Positions 7,042 to 14,335 of a stretch of 35,988 bases of DNA are shown here, in pieces. Origin of the DNA: a virus. Made by a program: the position numbers and the translations under genes. The notes under the pieces were generated by a model, which did not search any database, was not told the DNA's origin, and saw only the letters and a program-made list of their open reading frames with translations. The DNA lies in IMG/VR virus record IMGVR_UViG_3300046000_005049, positions 1-35,988 of that record. The stretch is one strand, 5' to 3'. Every line of letters begins with the position of its first letter. Within the stretch, counting starts at the first letter, position 1.

Positions 7042-9335
7042 AAATTTGCGTAATTGACAAAGCCCCAAATAAGAATAGATACTCAGATTATTTCAAGTTT
7101 GAGTTTGAGCACTTTCACATGAGTCAAGTGCCTATTACAAAACTACTAAAGAAGGACGTTACTTTAGATATTGATCTAGAGTGCTACGATTACGTTATTT
7201 TAGTAGGATCCGAAGCTGCAAAAGAATACGCGAAGGTCACGTCCGTGACCGACTTCGCGGGGCAGTTGGTTCATGATAAGTTTATTCCTATCAGTAACCC
7301 TGCCATGTTGCATTTTAAGCCGGAGGGCAAACCTGCCTTCCAACGAGCTTGTGACCGTATCCACAAGTATTTAAGTGGAGAAGTTACGAATGCAGCAAAG
7401 ACTGGCGACTTTAAAGGAATCTTGGACATTGATGAAGCCCGAGAGTATTTGTTGGAGGTGCTCGAGAATGCACAAGGCTACGTTGCATTCGACACTGAAA
7501 CCACATGTCTGTACCCACGAGACGGTTACGTTCTCGGAGTCTCCATCTCTTATAAAGCCGGACACGGACGATACATCTCTACCGATGCCCTTGATGAAGA
7601 AAATCTTAGACTTCTTCAAAAGATAGCAGATACGTTTTACATCATATTTCATAACTTGAAGTTCGACTATAAGATGATGGCGTATCACCTTGGCATTACG
7701 TTTAATCGCGCCAAAGTTCATGATACAATGGTAATGCATTACGTGCTAGATGAAAACGACGGCCATGGTTTAAAAGCTCTAGCGTTAAAGTACACCTCGT
7801 ATGGTGATTATGACTCAGAGCTGGACGCATTCAAGAAGTCTTTTTGTGCGTCCAATGGAATCAAGGTAGAAGATTTCACTTACGAATTTATCCCCTTCGA
7901 CATTATCAGTGAATATGCTGCTATAGACACCGCAGTAACATATGAACTATTTATTAAGTTCTGGCCTGTAGTGCAGAAAAATGATAGGCTTCTATGGGTT
8001 TACCAGAATCTACTGATTAACGGTACCTTATTCCTAATGGACATGGAAGAAGTTGGAATTCCGATTGATAAGGTCAGGATGGCTCAAGCAGAGGAATATC
8101 TAGATAAGTGGATAGCCGAAGCTAAGCAAGAGATTTATACTTTTGAAGAAGTAAAGCTATTTGAAAAGGACCAAGGTGGAATATTCAATCCCAACTCAGT
8201 ACAACAACTACGTAAAGTACTATTCGACTACGTGGGCCTGCAGCATACAGGAAAAAAGACAGCAACAGGAGCAATCTCAACAGATGCTGAAGTACTTGAA
8301 GAGCTATCAGAACTTCATGCCCTCCCTGCTGCCATCCTTAAAGTTAGACAACTAGGAAAGATGAAGAATACTTACATTAGTAAGATTTTACCAGAATTGG
8401 ACAAAGATGAACGCATTAGGACTAACTTTAATCTTATTTTTACTACTTCTGGCCGTCTTAGCAGCAGTGGTAAGTTTAATGCTCAGCAAATCCCCCGCGA
8501 TGACCCAATCATCAAAGCCTGTATCAGATCGCCAAACGGCTACAAAATCGTTTCGCAAGACTTAGCAACTGCTGAGATGTTTTATGCTGCGGTACTAAGT
8601 GGTGATAAAAACTTACAACAAGTATTTGCTTTAGGCGGAGATTTTCACTCAACAATTGCAAAAATGGTATTCGATCTTACGTGCGAAGTAGAAGACGTAA
8701 AAAAGCTGTTTCCTTCCTTACGCCAGAGTGCGAAGGCAATCAGCTTCGGGATTTTATACGGTTCAGGACCCCAAAAAGTTTCTGATACGGTTAGTAAGGC
8801 AACAGGTGAATATTATGGGCTCGACCGAGCAAAAGATGACATTAAAACGTACTTTACTAAATTCAGTAAGCTTAAGGGATGGCTCAAAGCTAGAGAAACT
8901 TTTATCCGTGCTAACGGATTTACTTATTCTTTCTTTGGTCGTAAGCGTCGTCTTGTTAACGTCTTCTCTGATGACAAAGGTATTGCCGCACATGAAGTTA
9001 GGAGCGGAATTAACTCTGAGGTTCAGTCAATTGCTTCCGACGTAAACCTTTTAGCAGCTATGGATACAGCTAACGAAGTAGCTGCAAAGAGTCTTGACGC
9101 TAAAATCTTCATGCTAGTACACGACTCAATCGTAGCACTGGTTAAAGATGAAGATGTGGAAGCATACTGTGAGATTGTTAAACGCAATACACAAAAAGAT
9201 AGAGGTTGTAGTATCCCAGGATTTCCTATTGGTGTTGACCAAGAAATTGGGCAAGACTACTCATTTGGAAAGTTTGAGAAAACATATGAACTTATCGGAA
9301 ATTCGCTGGCCCGTATACCTTCTGAGAAAAAATGA
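7038..9335 (+). CDS. DNA polymerase, family A, with 3'-5' exonuclease
   Basis: A 765-residue replicative polymerase. The exonuclease motifs are FDTET (D152, E154), FHNLKFD (H205-D210) and YAAIDTAVTY (Y293, D297). Polymerase motif A is SQDLATAE (D508, E513), motif B is RQSAKAISFGILYG (R562, K566, F570, Y574) and motif C is LVHDS (D696), where most family members have HDE. The N-terminal 140 residues precede the exonuclease domain and contain no catalytic motif; T5 polymerase likewise has extra terminal sequence. F570 is the position that governs dideoxynucleotide discrimination. The ATG overlaps the previous stop (ATGA). The next gene appears to start inside its last 50 bases. A GC-rich hairpin is embedded at 7229-7259. 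Confidence 0.94.
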   Translation: MKICVIDKAPNKNRYSDYFKFEFEHFHMSQVPITKLLKKDVTLDIDLECYDYVILVGSEAAKEYAKVTSVTDFAGQLVHDKFIPISNPAMLHFKPEGKPAFQRACDRIHKYLSGEVTNAAKTGDFKGILDIDEAREYLLEVLENAQGYVAFDTETTCLYPRDGYVLGVSISYKAGHGRYISTDALDEENLRLLQKIADTFYIIFHNLKFDYKMMAYHLGITFNRAKVHDTMVMHYVLDENDGHGLKALALKYTSYGDYDSELDAFKKSFCASNGIKVEDFTYEFIPFDIISEYAAIDTAVTYELFIKFWPVVQKNDRLLWVYQNLLINGTLFLMDMEEVGIPIDKVRMAQAEEYLDKWIAEAKQEIYTFEEVKLFEKDQGGIFNPNSVQQLRKVLFDYVGLQHTGKKTATGAISTDAEVLEELSELHALPAAILKVRQLGKMKNTYISKILPELDKDERIRTNFNLIFTTSGRLSSSGKFNAQQIPRDDPIIKACIRSPNGYKIVSQDLATAEMFYAAVLSGDKNLQQVFALGGDFHSTIAKMVFDLTCEVEDVKKLFPSLRQSAKAISFGILYGSGPQKVSDTVSKATGEYYGLDRAKDDIKTYFTKFSKLKGWLKARETFIRANGFTYSFFGRKRRLVNVFSDDKGIAAHEVRSGINSEVQSIASDVNLLAAMDTANEVAAKSLDAKIFMLVHDSIVALVKDEDVEAYCEIVKRNTQKDRGCSIPGFPIGVDQEIGQDYSFGKFEKTYELIGNSLARIPSEKK
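7229..7259 (+). repeat. GC-rich imperfect hairpin inside the polymerase gene
   Basis: CGCGAAG (7229-7235) pairs with CTTCGCG (7253-7259), and inside it GTCAC (7236-7240) pairs with GTGAC (7245-7249). The loop is GTCC and there is a three-base bulge on one side. It lies in codons 64-74, before the exonuclease domain, in otherwise AT-rich sequence. Function unknown. Confidence 0.6.
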
Positions 9336-9828
9336 TAAACCCATTAGTAAAGGTGGAATGACCTATTACTTAACAGAGGGTTATACAGAAGATGAAGAAG
9401 GTGAGATTGTTACCACTACAAAGCTTCGACTAATAGATGATACGGAGTTACCTGGAGATTCTTTAGCTTTACGTAGACTTCAGATAAAGGCACTTGATGT
9501 GCCATTATTTCCTCTGCGTAAAGCGCTGTTCTTCTTAGGCGATTTGATAAAAGTAGCCGTACCTTCTCAATGGCTTATCGACAGTAATGGCAAGGTATTC
9601 AATTATGCTAAGCAGCGTAGAGTACCTCTTAGAAGCTACCCAATAACAGGCGTATTTGATATTGGAGGTGGGGGTGCTATTATTGAAATTGACTATGCAC
9701 AGAGATTTAAAGTGCTACATAAACCTAAACATACAATGAAATACGCAGGTGTACTCACCCTAGGTCTAGAGAAGATTCTTTACGGTCTATACGAGGAACC
9801 CTTTGACGAAACATGGAGATTAATATGA
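9286..9828 (+). CDS. Hypothetical protein downstream of the polymerase
   Basis: A 180-residue protein if it starts at ATG 9286 (MNLSEIRWPVYLLR), overlapping the polymerase end by 50 bases. The frame is open further upstream to 9148, but that would overlap conserved polymerase sequence by nearly 190 bases, so the internal start is preferred. The ribosome site is weak. The sequence is mostly beta-like, with a GGGGAIIEIDYAQR segment and no catalytic motif that I recognise. It sits between polymerase and the D10-like helicase in a chain of overlapping genes. Function unknown. Confidence 0.7.
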   Translation: MNLSEIRWPVYLLRKNDKPISKGGMTYYLTEGYTEDEEGEIVTTTKLRLIDDTELPGDSLALRRLQIKALDVPLFPLRKALFFLGDLIKVAVPSQWLIDSNGKVFNYAKQRRVPLRSYPITGVFDIGGGGAIIEIDYAQRFKVLHKPKHTMKYAGVLTLGLEKILYGLYEEPFDETWRLI

Positions 9829-10037
9829 ATGAAACAATTGAACATATTGTAATGCAGAGATACAAAGATATACACCGTAATAGGCAGTTTGCTTTTATGG
9901 AAGTAGAACGTCTTCAGGAAGATTTAGCTCGTGCTATCAAAGGGCTAAAAAATATTGATACGGTTCTAGATGCTATTCAAGTTGAGATGATGCCACCTAT
10001 CCCAAAGATGGGTACTATGATGCCGGGGATTATGTAA
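9825..10037 (+). CDS. Small helical protein of unknown function
   Basis: A 70-residue protein. ATG 9825 overlaps the preceding TGA (ATGA) and has GGAG at 9815-9818 with a six-base spacer; an ATG at 9813 is part of that ribosome site. The middle (residues 20-55) is a strongly charged helix, and the end is Met/Pro-rich (MMPPIPKMGTMMPGIM), which is unusual. No function assigned. Confidence 0.65.
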   Translation: MNETIEHIVMQRYKDIHRNRQFAFMEVERLQEDLARAIKGLKNIDTVLDAIQVEMMPPIPKMGTMMPGIM

Positions 10038-10210
10038 TGAACGACGAAACACGATACGTTCTAAATAGAGAACTTATTCGGTTAGATAAGCTCATTAAGG
10101 AAGCGGAACAAGACGCCAAGAGTTTAACTATAGATGTAGCCAAAAAATACGTCGATATTGCTTCATACCAGATCATGTATAAGCAAATCAAAGATGATTT
10201 AGATGCCTAA
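10037..10210 (+). CDS. Very small charged helical protein
   Basis: A 57-residue ORF found by reading the gap: its ATG (10037-10039) overlaps the previous TAA as TAATG, and its stop (10208-10210) lies eight bases inside the next gene. It is almost entirely helical and charged (RELIRLDKLIKEAEQDAK). The coupled position supports translation. Function unknown. Confidence 0.6.
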   Translation: MNDETRYVLNRELIRLDKLIKEAEQDAKSLTIDVAKKYVDIASYQIMYKQIKDDLDA

Positions 10211-11516
10211 AGCAATTATTTCTAACAGAATATACTTAGACACTACACCTGAGCTAACTAAAGTACTACAAAAAGCTTTAACATATAAAATACGAAAACC
10301 CCCACGACCTGGGCTAACACACTTTTCAATGTTTGATATAGTTAAAAGCTACAAAATGATTAGTAGTAAGGTTATCTCAATTCCTATCGGTAGAGGAGAT
10401 CTCATACCGGAGGATTATGAAGTAGTGGATAAGCGAATTAGCCATGATATGCCATTTCCAAACCCTAAGCACCCGCTTAGGCCTGGACAGCAGTTAGTGT
10501 ACGATGAAGTTGACGACAACTGCTTAATTAACGCAGCAGTTGGTTGGGGTAAGACATTTACCGCCTTACATATAGCTAGAAAGCTAGGACAGAAGACTCT
10601 GATAGTATGTCACAATACTATGATTAGAGATATGTGGAAGCAAGAAATTGAAGCGTTGTTTGGTATGGATGCAGGTATTATCGGTTCAGGTAAAATGGAC
10701 CACGACTACCCTATTACAGTAGGTAACATCCAGACCCTAACTAAAGTAGTTGGAGAGATTAGTAAAGAGTTCGGTTTAGTAATCGTTGACGAGTGTCACC
10801 ACGTATCTGCTAGTACATTCTCTACTTTTGTAGACGCTATGTACTGTAGGTACAAGATTGGACTATCTGGTACTATTACTAGAAAAGACGGTAAGCAGGT
10901 TATGTTTAAGGACTTCTTTAGTCCTAAACTGCTCCAGCCAGCCGAATCCGATACAATGACGCCTCGCGTAAGGATTATCAAGACCGGCGTTCACCTAGAC
11001 CCAGGGGCAACGTGGGCTGAGAAGCTTAATAAACTTCTATACGACCCTGAGTACCAGGGGTTTATTGCTAAAGTAGCGCAGATACAAATGGATAAGGGCT
11101 ATAAGGTACTTATCATTGCAGATCGAGTAGAGTTTCTAATTAACGTAGGAGAACTAATTGGTGAAAAATGTGTGTGTATTACTGGGGGGACTAGTTTTGA
11201 AGAGCGGGAAGGACTCAAAGCCCAAATCGAATCAGGCAAAAAAGATTGCGTGGCTGGAAGCCGTCAAATCTTTGCAGAAGGTATCTCCATCAACCCCCTT
11301 AGCTGCGTGATATTAGCTGGGCCGATTTCGGCCCCGGCTTACGCTGATGGGTTAATTGATCAGATCATCGGACGTATTAGACGTCTGTTTCCTGGTAAGC
11401 TCCAGCCTTTAGTACTCGATATGAATTTTGCAGATTCGGGTAGTAGGAAACAGAACAAGGAAAGACTCGACTTTTACAAGCGTAAGGGTTGGGACATTGT
11501 AGAACACGATGTGTAG
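10203..11516 (+). CDS. SF2 DNA helicase (T5 D10-like)
   Basis: A 437-residue helicase. Walker A is AAVGWGKTFTA (111-121), motif Ia follows, motif II is VDECHH (195-200), motif III is LSGTITRKDG (221-230), and motif VI is QIIGRIRRLFPGK. The second RecA domain contains KVLIIADRVEFL and CITGGT. This layout matches the phage UvsW/D10 class, which migrates branched DNA and helps resolve recombination or stalled-fork structures. The position after the polymerase matches T5 D10. It ends the polymerase operon; a promoter and dyad follow within 50 bases. Confidence 0.9.
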   Translation: MPKAIISNRIYLDTTPELTKVLQKALTYKIRKPPRPGLTHFSMFDIVKSYKMISSKVISIPIGRGDLIPEDYEVVDKRISHDMPFPNPKHPLRPGQQLVYDEVDDNCLINAAVGWGKTFTALHIARKLGQKTLIVCHNTMIRDMWKQEIEALFGMDAGIIGSGKMDHDYPITVGNIQTLTKVVGEISKEFGLVIVDECHHVSASTFSTFVDAMYCRYKIGLSGTITRKDGKQVMFKDFFSPKLLQPAESDTMTPRVRIIKTGVHLDPGATWAEKLNKLLYDPEYQGFIAKVAQIQMDKGYKVLIIADRVEFLINVGELIGEKCVCITGGTSFEEREGLKAQIESGKKDCVAGSRQIFAEGISINPLSCVILAGPISAPAYADGLIDQIIGRIRRLFPGKLQPLVLDMNFADSGSRKQNKERLDFYKRKGWDIVEHDV

Positions 11517-11526
11517 CATCTAAAAT

Positions 11527-11549
11527 TTGAACTTGCACAGCAAGTTCAA
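11527..11549. promoter_or_regulatory. Perfect 10-bp dyad over the -35 box (putative operator)
   Basis: TTGAACTTGC (11527-11536), three bases ACA, then the exact reverse complement GCAAGTTCAA (11540-11549). It covers the -35 hexamer and part of the spacer of the 11533 promoter. No T run follows, so it is not a good terminator. The half-site contains ACTTGC, also present at the ligA and ligB promoters. Confidence 0.7.
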
Positions 11550-11561
11550 TCGTGTTATAAT
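11533..11561 (+). promoter_or_regulatory. Promoter of the 11582-12616 unit
   Basis: TTGCAC 11533-11538, 17-base spacer, TATAAT 11556-11561. The start codon at 11582 has AAGGCGG upstream, so this transcript has an ordinary leader. The unit ends at the 12624 terminator. Confidence 0.78.
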
Positions 11562-11581
11562 AGTTATTCAAAAGGCGGATA

Positions 11582-11962
11582 ATGGCACTATTTTTCAACT
11601 TAAAAACCTTAGAGGAGCAGTCATGTAATGATACCAAAAAATTCCTTAACATGCTCTACTATCATTGGAATAAATCTGCACCATTAACCAAATACAATAT
11701 AAATCTGCGCTCTAAAGTTTCCTTAGCAGGCACATCTTATTTACTTAACCCCGGCGATTTCTTCGCTGATAAGTCTACAGATGATCTCTTTAGAGTACAG
11801 TACATAAAATTGGCAGGTAGACGGGACTGGAACTTATATAAACAGTATAAGTACAGAGCCTTGAACACTAGCTTTTTCCCTGATCTAATATACGATTCAA
11901 TTAAACATAATCCGTTATTAGTAATTACAAACAAAGAAATTAAATTCAAATACGAAGGATAA
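11582..11962 (+). CDS. Hypothetical protein co-transcribed with the ssDNA-binding protein
   Basis: A 126-residue, aromatic- and Lys-rich protein with ribosome site AAGGCGG before its ATG. No cysteine cluster, membrane segment or known catalytic motif. It is the first gene after an apparently regulated promoter and ends three bases before the next gene, so the two are expressed together. Function unknown. Confidence 0.7.
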   Translation: MALFFNLKTLEEQSCNDTKKFLNMLYYHWNKSAPLTKYNINLRSKVSLAGTSYLLNPGDFFADKSTDDLFRVQYIKLAGRRDWNLYKQYKYRALNTSFFPDLIYDSIKHNPLLVITNKEIKFKYEG

Positions 11963-11965
11963 CAT

Positions 11966-12616
11966 ATGGCATTAGCATTCGGCACAGCAAAAGGCAAAGC
12001 AGCAAAAAATTCGCACCCTGCATACGCTTACAAAGATGGTGAAAACACAGTACGTCTAATCGGCGGCATTCTGCCGCGTTACGTCTACTGGTTAAAAGGT
12101 ACAAACAACAAAGATATTCCAGTGGAGTGCCTTGCGTTTGATCGTCAGCTAGAAAAGTTCAATAACTTGGAAGTTGACCATGTTCCTGAGTACTTCCCTA
12201 AGGTTAAGTGCGGTTGGTCTTATTCAATGAACTGTATTGCTACAGTTGAGGGTAAGCCCCAGGTTGTGGTACTTAATCTGAAGAAGAAGTTGTTTGAACA
12301 AATTAGTTCTGCAGCTGAAGACCTTGGAGACCCCACCGACCCCGATAACGGCTGGGACGTGGTATTCAAGCGTGCTAAGACAGGTCCTCTGCCTTTCAAC
12401 GTTGAGTACACTCTATCTGTTCTGCGTTGCAAGAAGCGCGCTCTGACAGACGAAGAAAAAGAACTCGTTGGTTCCGCACTTAGTATTGACGAGAAGTTCA
12501 TACGTCAAACTCCTACAGAGATTAAAGCTCTGCTAGAGAAGATCACTAAAGGTCAGCCCGAAGAAGATGCTGCTGACAGCGGTGTTGACGGTGAAGCGGT
12601 CAACGAACTTGGGTAA
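11966..12616 (+). CDS. Putative single-stranded DNA-binding protein
   Basis: A 216-residue protein with AAGGA before its ATG. A basic beginning (FGTAKGKAAKNSHPAYAYKD), then beta-rich sequence with VRLIGGILPRYVYWL and KVKCGWSYSMNC, and an acidic C-terminal tail (EEDAADSGVDGEAVNELG). Basic/aromatic OB-like core plus acidic tail, its own promoter and terminator, and a position between D10-like helicase and SbcD/SbcC genes all fit a phage SSB that coats replication intermediates. Its frequent CTG/CGT codons and own terminator suggest strong expression, as needed for a stoichiometric protein. The assignment is by architecture and context; I cannot name the exact family. Confidence 0.55.
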   Translation: MALAFGTAKGKAAKNSHPAYAYKDGENTVRLIGGILPRYVYWLKGTNNKDIPVECLAFDRQLEKFNNLEVDHVPEYFPKVKCGWSYSMNCIATVEGKPQVVVLNLKKKLFEQISSAAEDLGDPTDPDNGWDVVFKRAKTGPLPFNVEYTLSVLRCKKRALTDEEKELVGSALSIDEKFIRQTPTEIKALLEKITKGQPEEDAADSGVDGEAVNELG

Positions 12617-12623
12617 TTAAAAT

Positions 12624-12657
12624 AGCCGCTAGAAGTGAAAGCTCCTAGCGGCTTTTT
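12624..12657 (+). terminator. Intrinsic terminator after the ssDNA-binding protein gene
   Basis: Perfect nine-base stem AGCCGCTAG (12624-12632) with CTAGCGGCT (12645-12653), followed by TTTTT. The next gene begins only six bases after it. Confidence 0.88.
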
Positions 12658-12662
12658 GCACT

Positions 12663-12902
12663 ATGAAAACAAAAGAACAACGTTTAGTAGAAATAGAAAC
12701 TGCTAAGTTAGCACAAATAGAAAAAATAGCTGATAAAGCTATTAAAGCACAAGAAAATAAATTGCGTGAAGCTAGACGGGCTTTCCAAAAAGTGTGTAAG
12801 CACGAGAAGATTAAAGAATCTGACGCGCATGACTACCACAATAATTGTCCTTGGACACAAAAAGATTGCCTTATATGTGGGGCATATTTAGGTAAGTACT
12901 AA
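12663..12902 (+). CDS. Small coiled-coil zinc-ribbon protein
   Basis: A 79-residue protein. The first 40 residues form a Lys/Glu/Ala helix (KLAQIEKIADKAIKAQENK), followed by CKHEKIKES and, further on, CLICGAYLG, giving the same C-x-H/C-x-x-C plan as the gene at 6787. The ATG is six bases after a terminator and no promoter or clear ribosome site is visible, so expression may depend on readthrough. It overlaps the next ATG by one base. Confidence 0.7.
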   Translation: MKTKEQRLVEIETAKLAQIEKIADKAIKAQENKLREARRAFQKVCKHEKIKESDAHDYHNNCPWTQKDCLICGAYLGKY

Positions 12903-13117
12903 TGAAAATTAAATTCCTAAACAGCATTAGTAAGCAGCTACAAGAAATTGCGTATCATGAAAAAATGAATAGTACTCCTATAGACTATGTGGAATTATCT
13001 ATAGACGAGTACGTGCAGTTACTAGAAGAGGTAGGCCCTTTAGGTTCCATTCTAATTAAAGATGCTTTTACTAAAGATATTAACTATAATGGGTTAAAAC
13101 TAAAGGTACTAAGATGA
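12902..13117 (+). CDS. Hypothetical small protein
   Basis: A 71-residue protein coupled at both ends: TAATG overlap with the zinc-ribbon gene and ATGA overlap with the SbcD-like gene. Acidic helical middle (IDEYVQLLEEVGPLG). No recognisable domain. Confidence 0.62.
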   Translation: MKIKFLNSISKQLQEIAYHEKMNSTPIDYVELSIDEYVQLLEEVGPLGSILIKDAFTKDINYNGLKLKVLR

Positions 13118-14073
13118 AAATTTTATTTAGTGCAGATTTGCACATCAAAATCGGACAAAAGAACGTGCCTGTAGAGTGGACCCTAAACCGTTACAGGCTA
13201 CTACGTAAAGACCTAGTAGAGGCACAGAAACACGCAGATATGTTTGTCATAGGCGGCGACATATTTGACAAGTTACCTAATATGCAGGAACTAGAGATTT
13301 ACTACGATATAGTAGCTGATTGTACTATACCTACATTAATCTACCCAGGTAATCACGAATCGCTAAAGAAAGACACGACTTTCTTTACATACCTAAAAGC
13401 GGTAACTAATAAGCTTAATAAGCTAGTAACAGTTGTAGATGATTACTACACCGATCCAACAAATACTTTTGATATTATTCCCTACAATAAGTTAAAAGAA
13501 TATGAGAAAACCTTGATTAGGTTTGAAACTCAAATTCTATTTACTCACGTTCGCGGAGCTATCGAACCCCATGTCAAACCTGAAGTCGACCTTAGTATCT
13601 TTGATCACTGGCAAACAGTGCTCGCTGGAGACTTACACAGTTATGAGAACTCGCAAAGAAATATCCTTTACCCAGGGTCCCCCGTTACTACAAGCTTTCA
13701 TAGAAGTGTTGTTGCCACTGGTGTTATTCTTTTTGATACTACAGACCATAGCCACGAATGGGTAGAGTTAACATTACCCCAGTTACTACGTAAAACAATT
13801 AAAGCAGGCGACCCAATGCCTGCTACCGAGTATCATCATACAATCTATGAGATTGAAGGGGATCTAGCTGAGCTAGGCGCTATGGAAGATAGTGACCTAA
13901 TCGACAAAAAATTACTAAAACGTGAAACAGATACCGCGTTAATTCTAGACCCTAAAATGACGATGGTTGAAGAGCTTAAGGAGTACCTCCTTTATATTCT
14001 TCAGCTTCCGGATGAAAAGGTAGATGAAGTACTACAGGTATTCAACGACAATAGAGAAAAATTAGATGATTAA
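13114..14073 (+). CDS. sbcD: SbcD/Mre11-like nuclease subunit (T5 D12-like)
   Basis: A 319-residue calcineurin-fold phosphoesterase. The metal-binding motifs are in order: SADLHI (D8, H10), GGDIFD (about 47-52), PGNHES (N and H), LFTHVRG and AGDLHSY. The C-terminal third is the capping and partner-binding region. Forms a complex with the SbcC-like ATPase encoded 250 bases downstream, which cuts hairpins and double-strand ends and feeds recombination-dependent replication (as T4 gp46/47 and T5 D12/D13). The ATG overlaps the previous stop. Confidence 0.93.
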   Translation: MKILFSADLHIKIGQKNVPVEWTLNRYRLLRKDLVEAQKHADMFVIGGDIFDKLPNMQELEIYYDIVADCTIPTLIYPGNHESLKKDTTFFTYLKAVTNKLNKLVTVVDDYYTDPTNTFDIIPYNKLKEYEKTLIRFETQILFTHVRGAIEPHVKPEVDLSIFDHWQTVLAGDLHSYENSQRNILYPGSPVTTSFHRSVVATGVILFDTTDHSHEWVELTLPQLLRKTIKAGDPMPATEYHHTIYEIEGDLAELGAMEDSDLIDKKLLKRETDTALILDPKMTMVEELKEYLLYILQLPDEKVDEVLQVFNDNREKLDD

Positions 14074-14335
14074 CCTATCCTTATACCTAACAAATCCTTG
14101 GGCTAACTCAGATTACAAAGACATGCGTTCCACTACTTGGGTAGTTGCTAAGAACAAGTCTTTGGAATTAGAATTTGCTACACACCCTGCTACTATTATA
14201 GGTCTTAACTTTGATTTAACTTTTAGACGTGATCATGCGGGGTTAAGTTTAGGCGTAGCACTATTTACTAAATACATTGGGGTACAATTTTACGATCACA
14301 GACACTGGGATTACAGCAAGAATGATTACATATAA
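14066..14335 (+). CDS. Small conserved phage protein with DHAG and YDHRHWD motifs
   Basis: An 89-residue protein overlapping the SbcD gene end by eight bases and the SbcC start by 14 bases. It begins with LTNPWANSDYKDMR and carries RRDHAGLSL and a closing QFYDHRHWDY. I recognise this combination from small uncharacterised proteins in many large phages; no activity is known to me. Position between the two subunits of the same nuclease invites a role with that complex, but this is inference. Confidence 0.78.
   Translation: MINLSLYLTNPWANSDYKDMRSTTWVVAKNKSLELEFATHPATIIGLNFDLTFRRDHAGLSLGVALFTKYIGVQFYDHRHWDYSKNDYI

Noticed and set aside
9148-9285. A longer version of the gene after the polymerase
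   Set aside because: It would overlap the polymerase by 188 bases; the extra residues look like an out-of-frame reading of the polymerase C-terminus.
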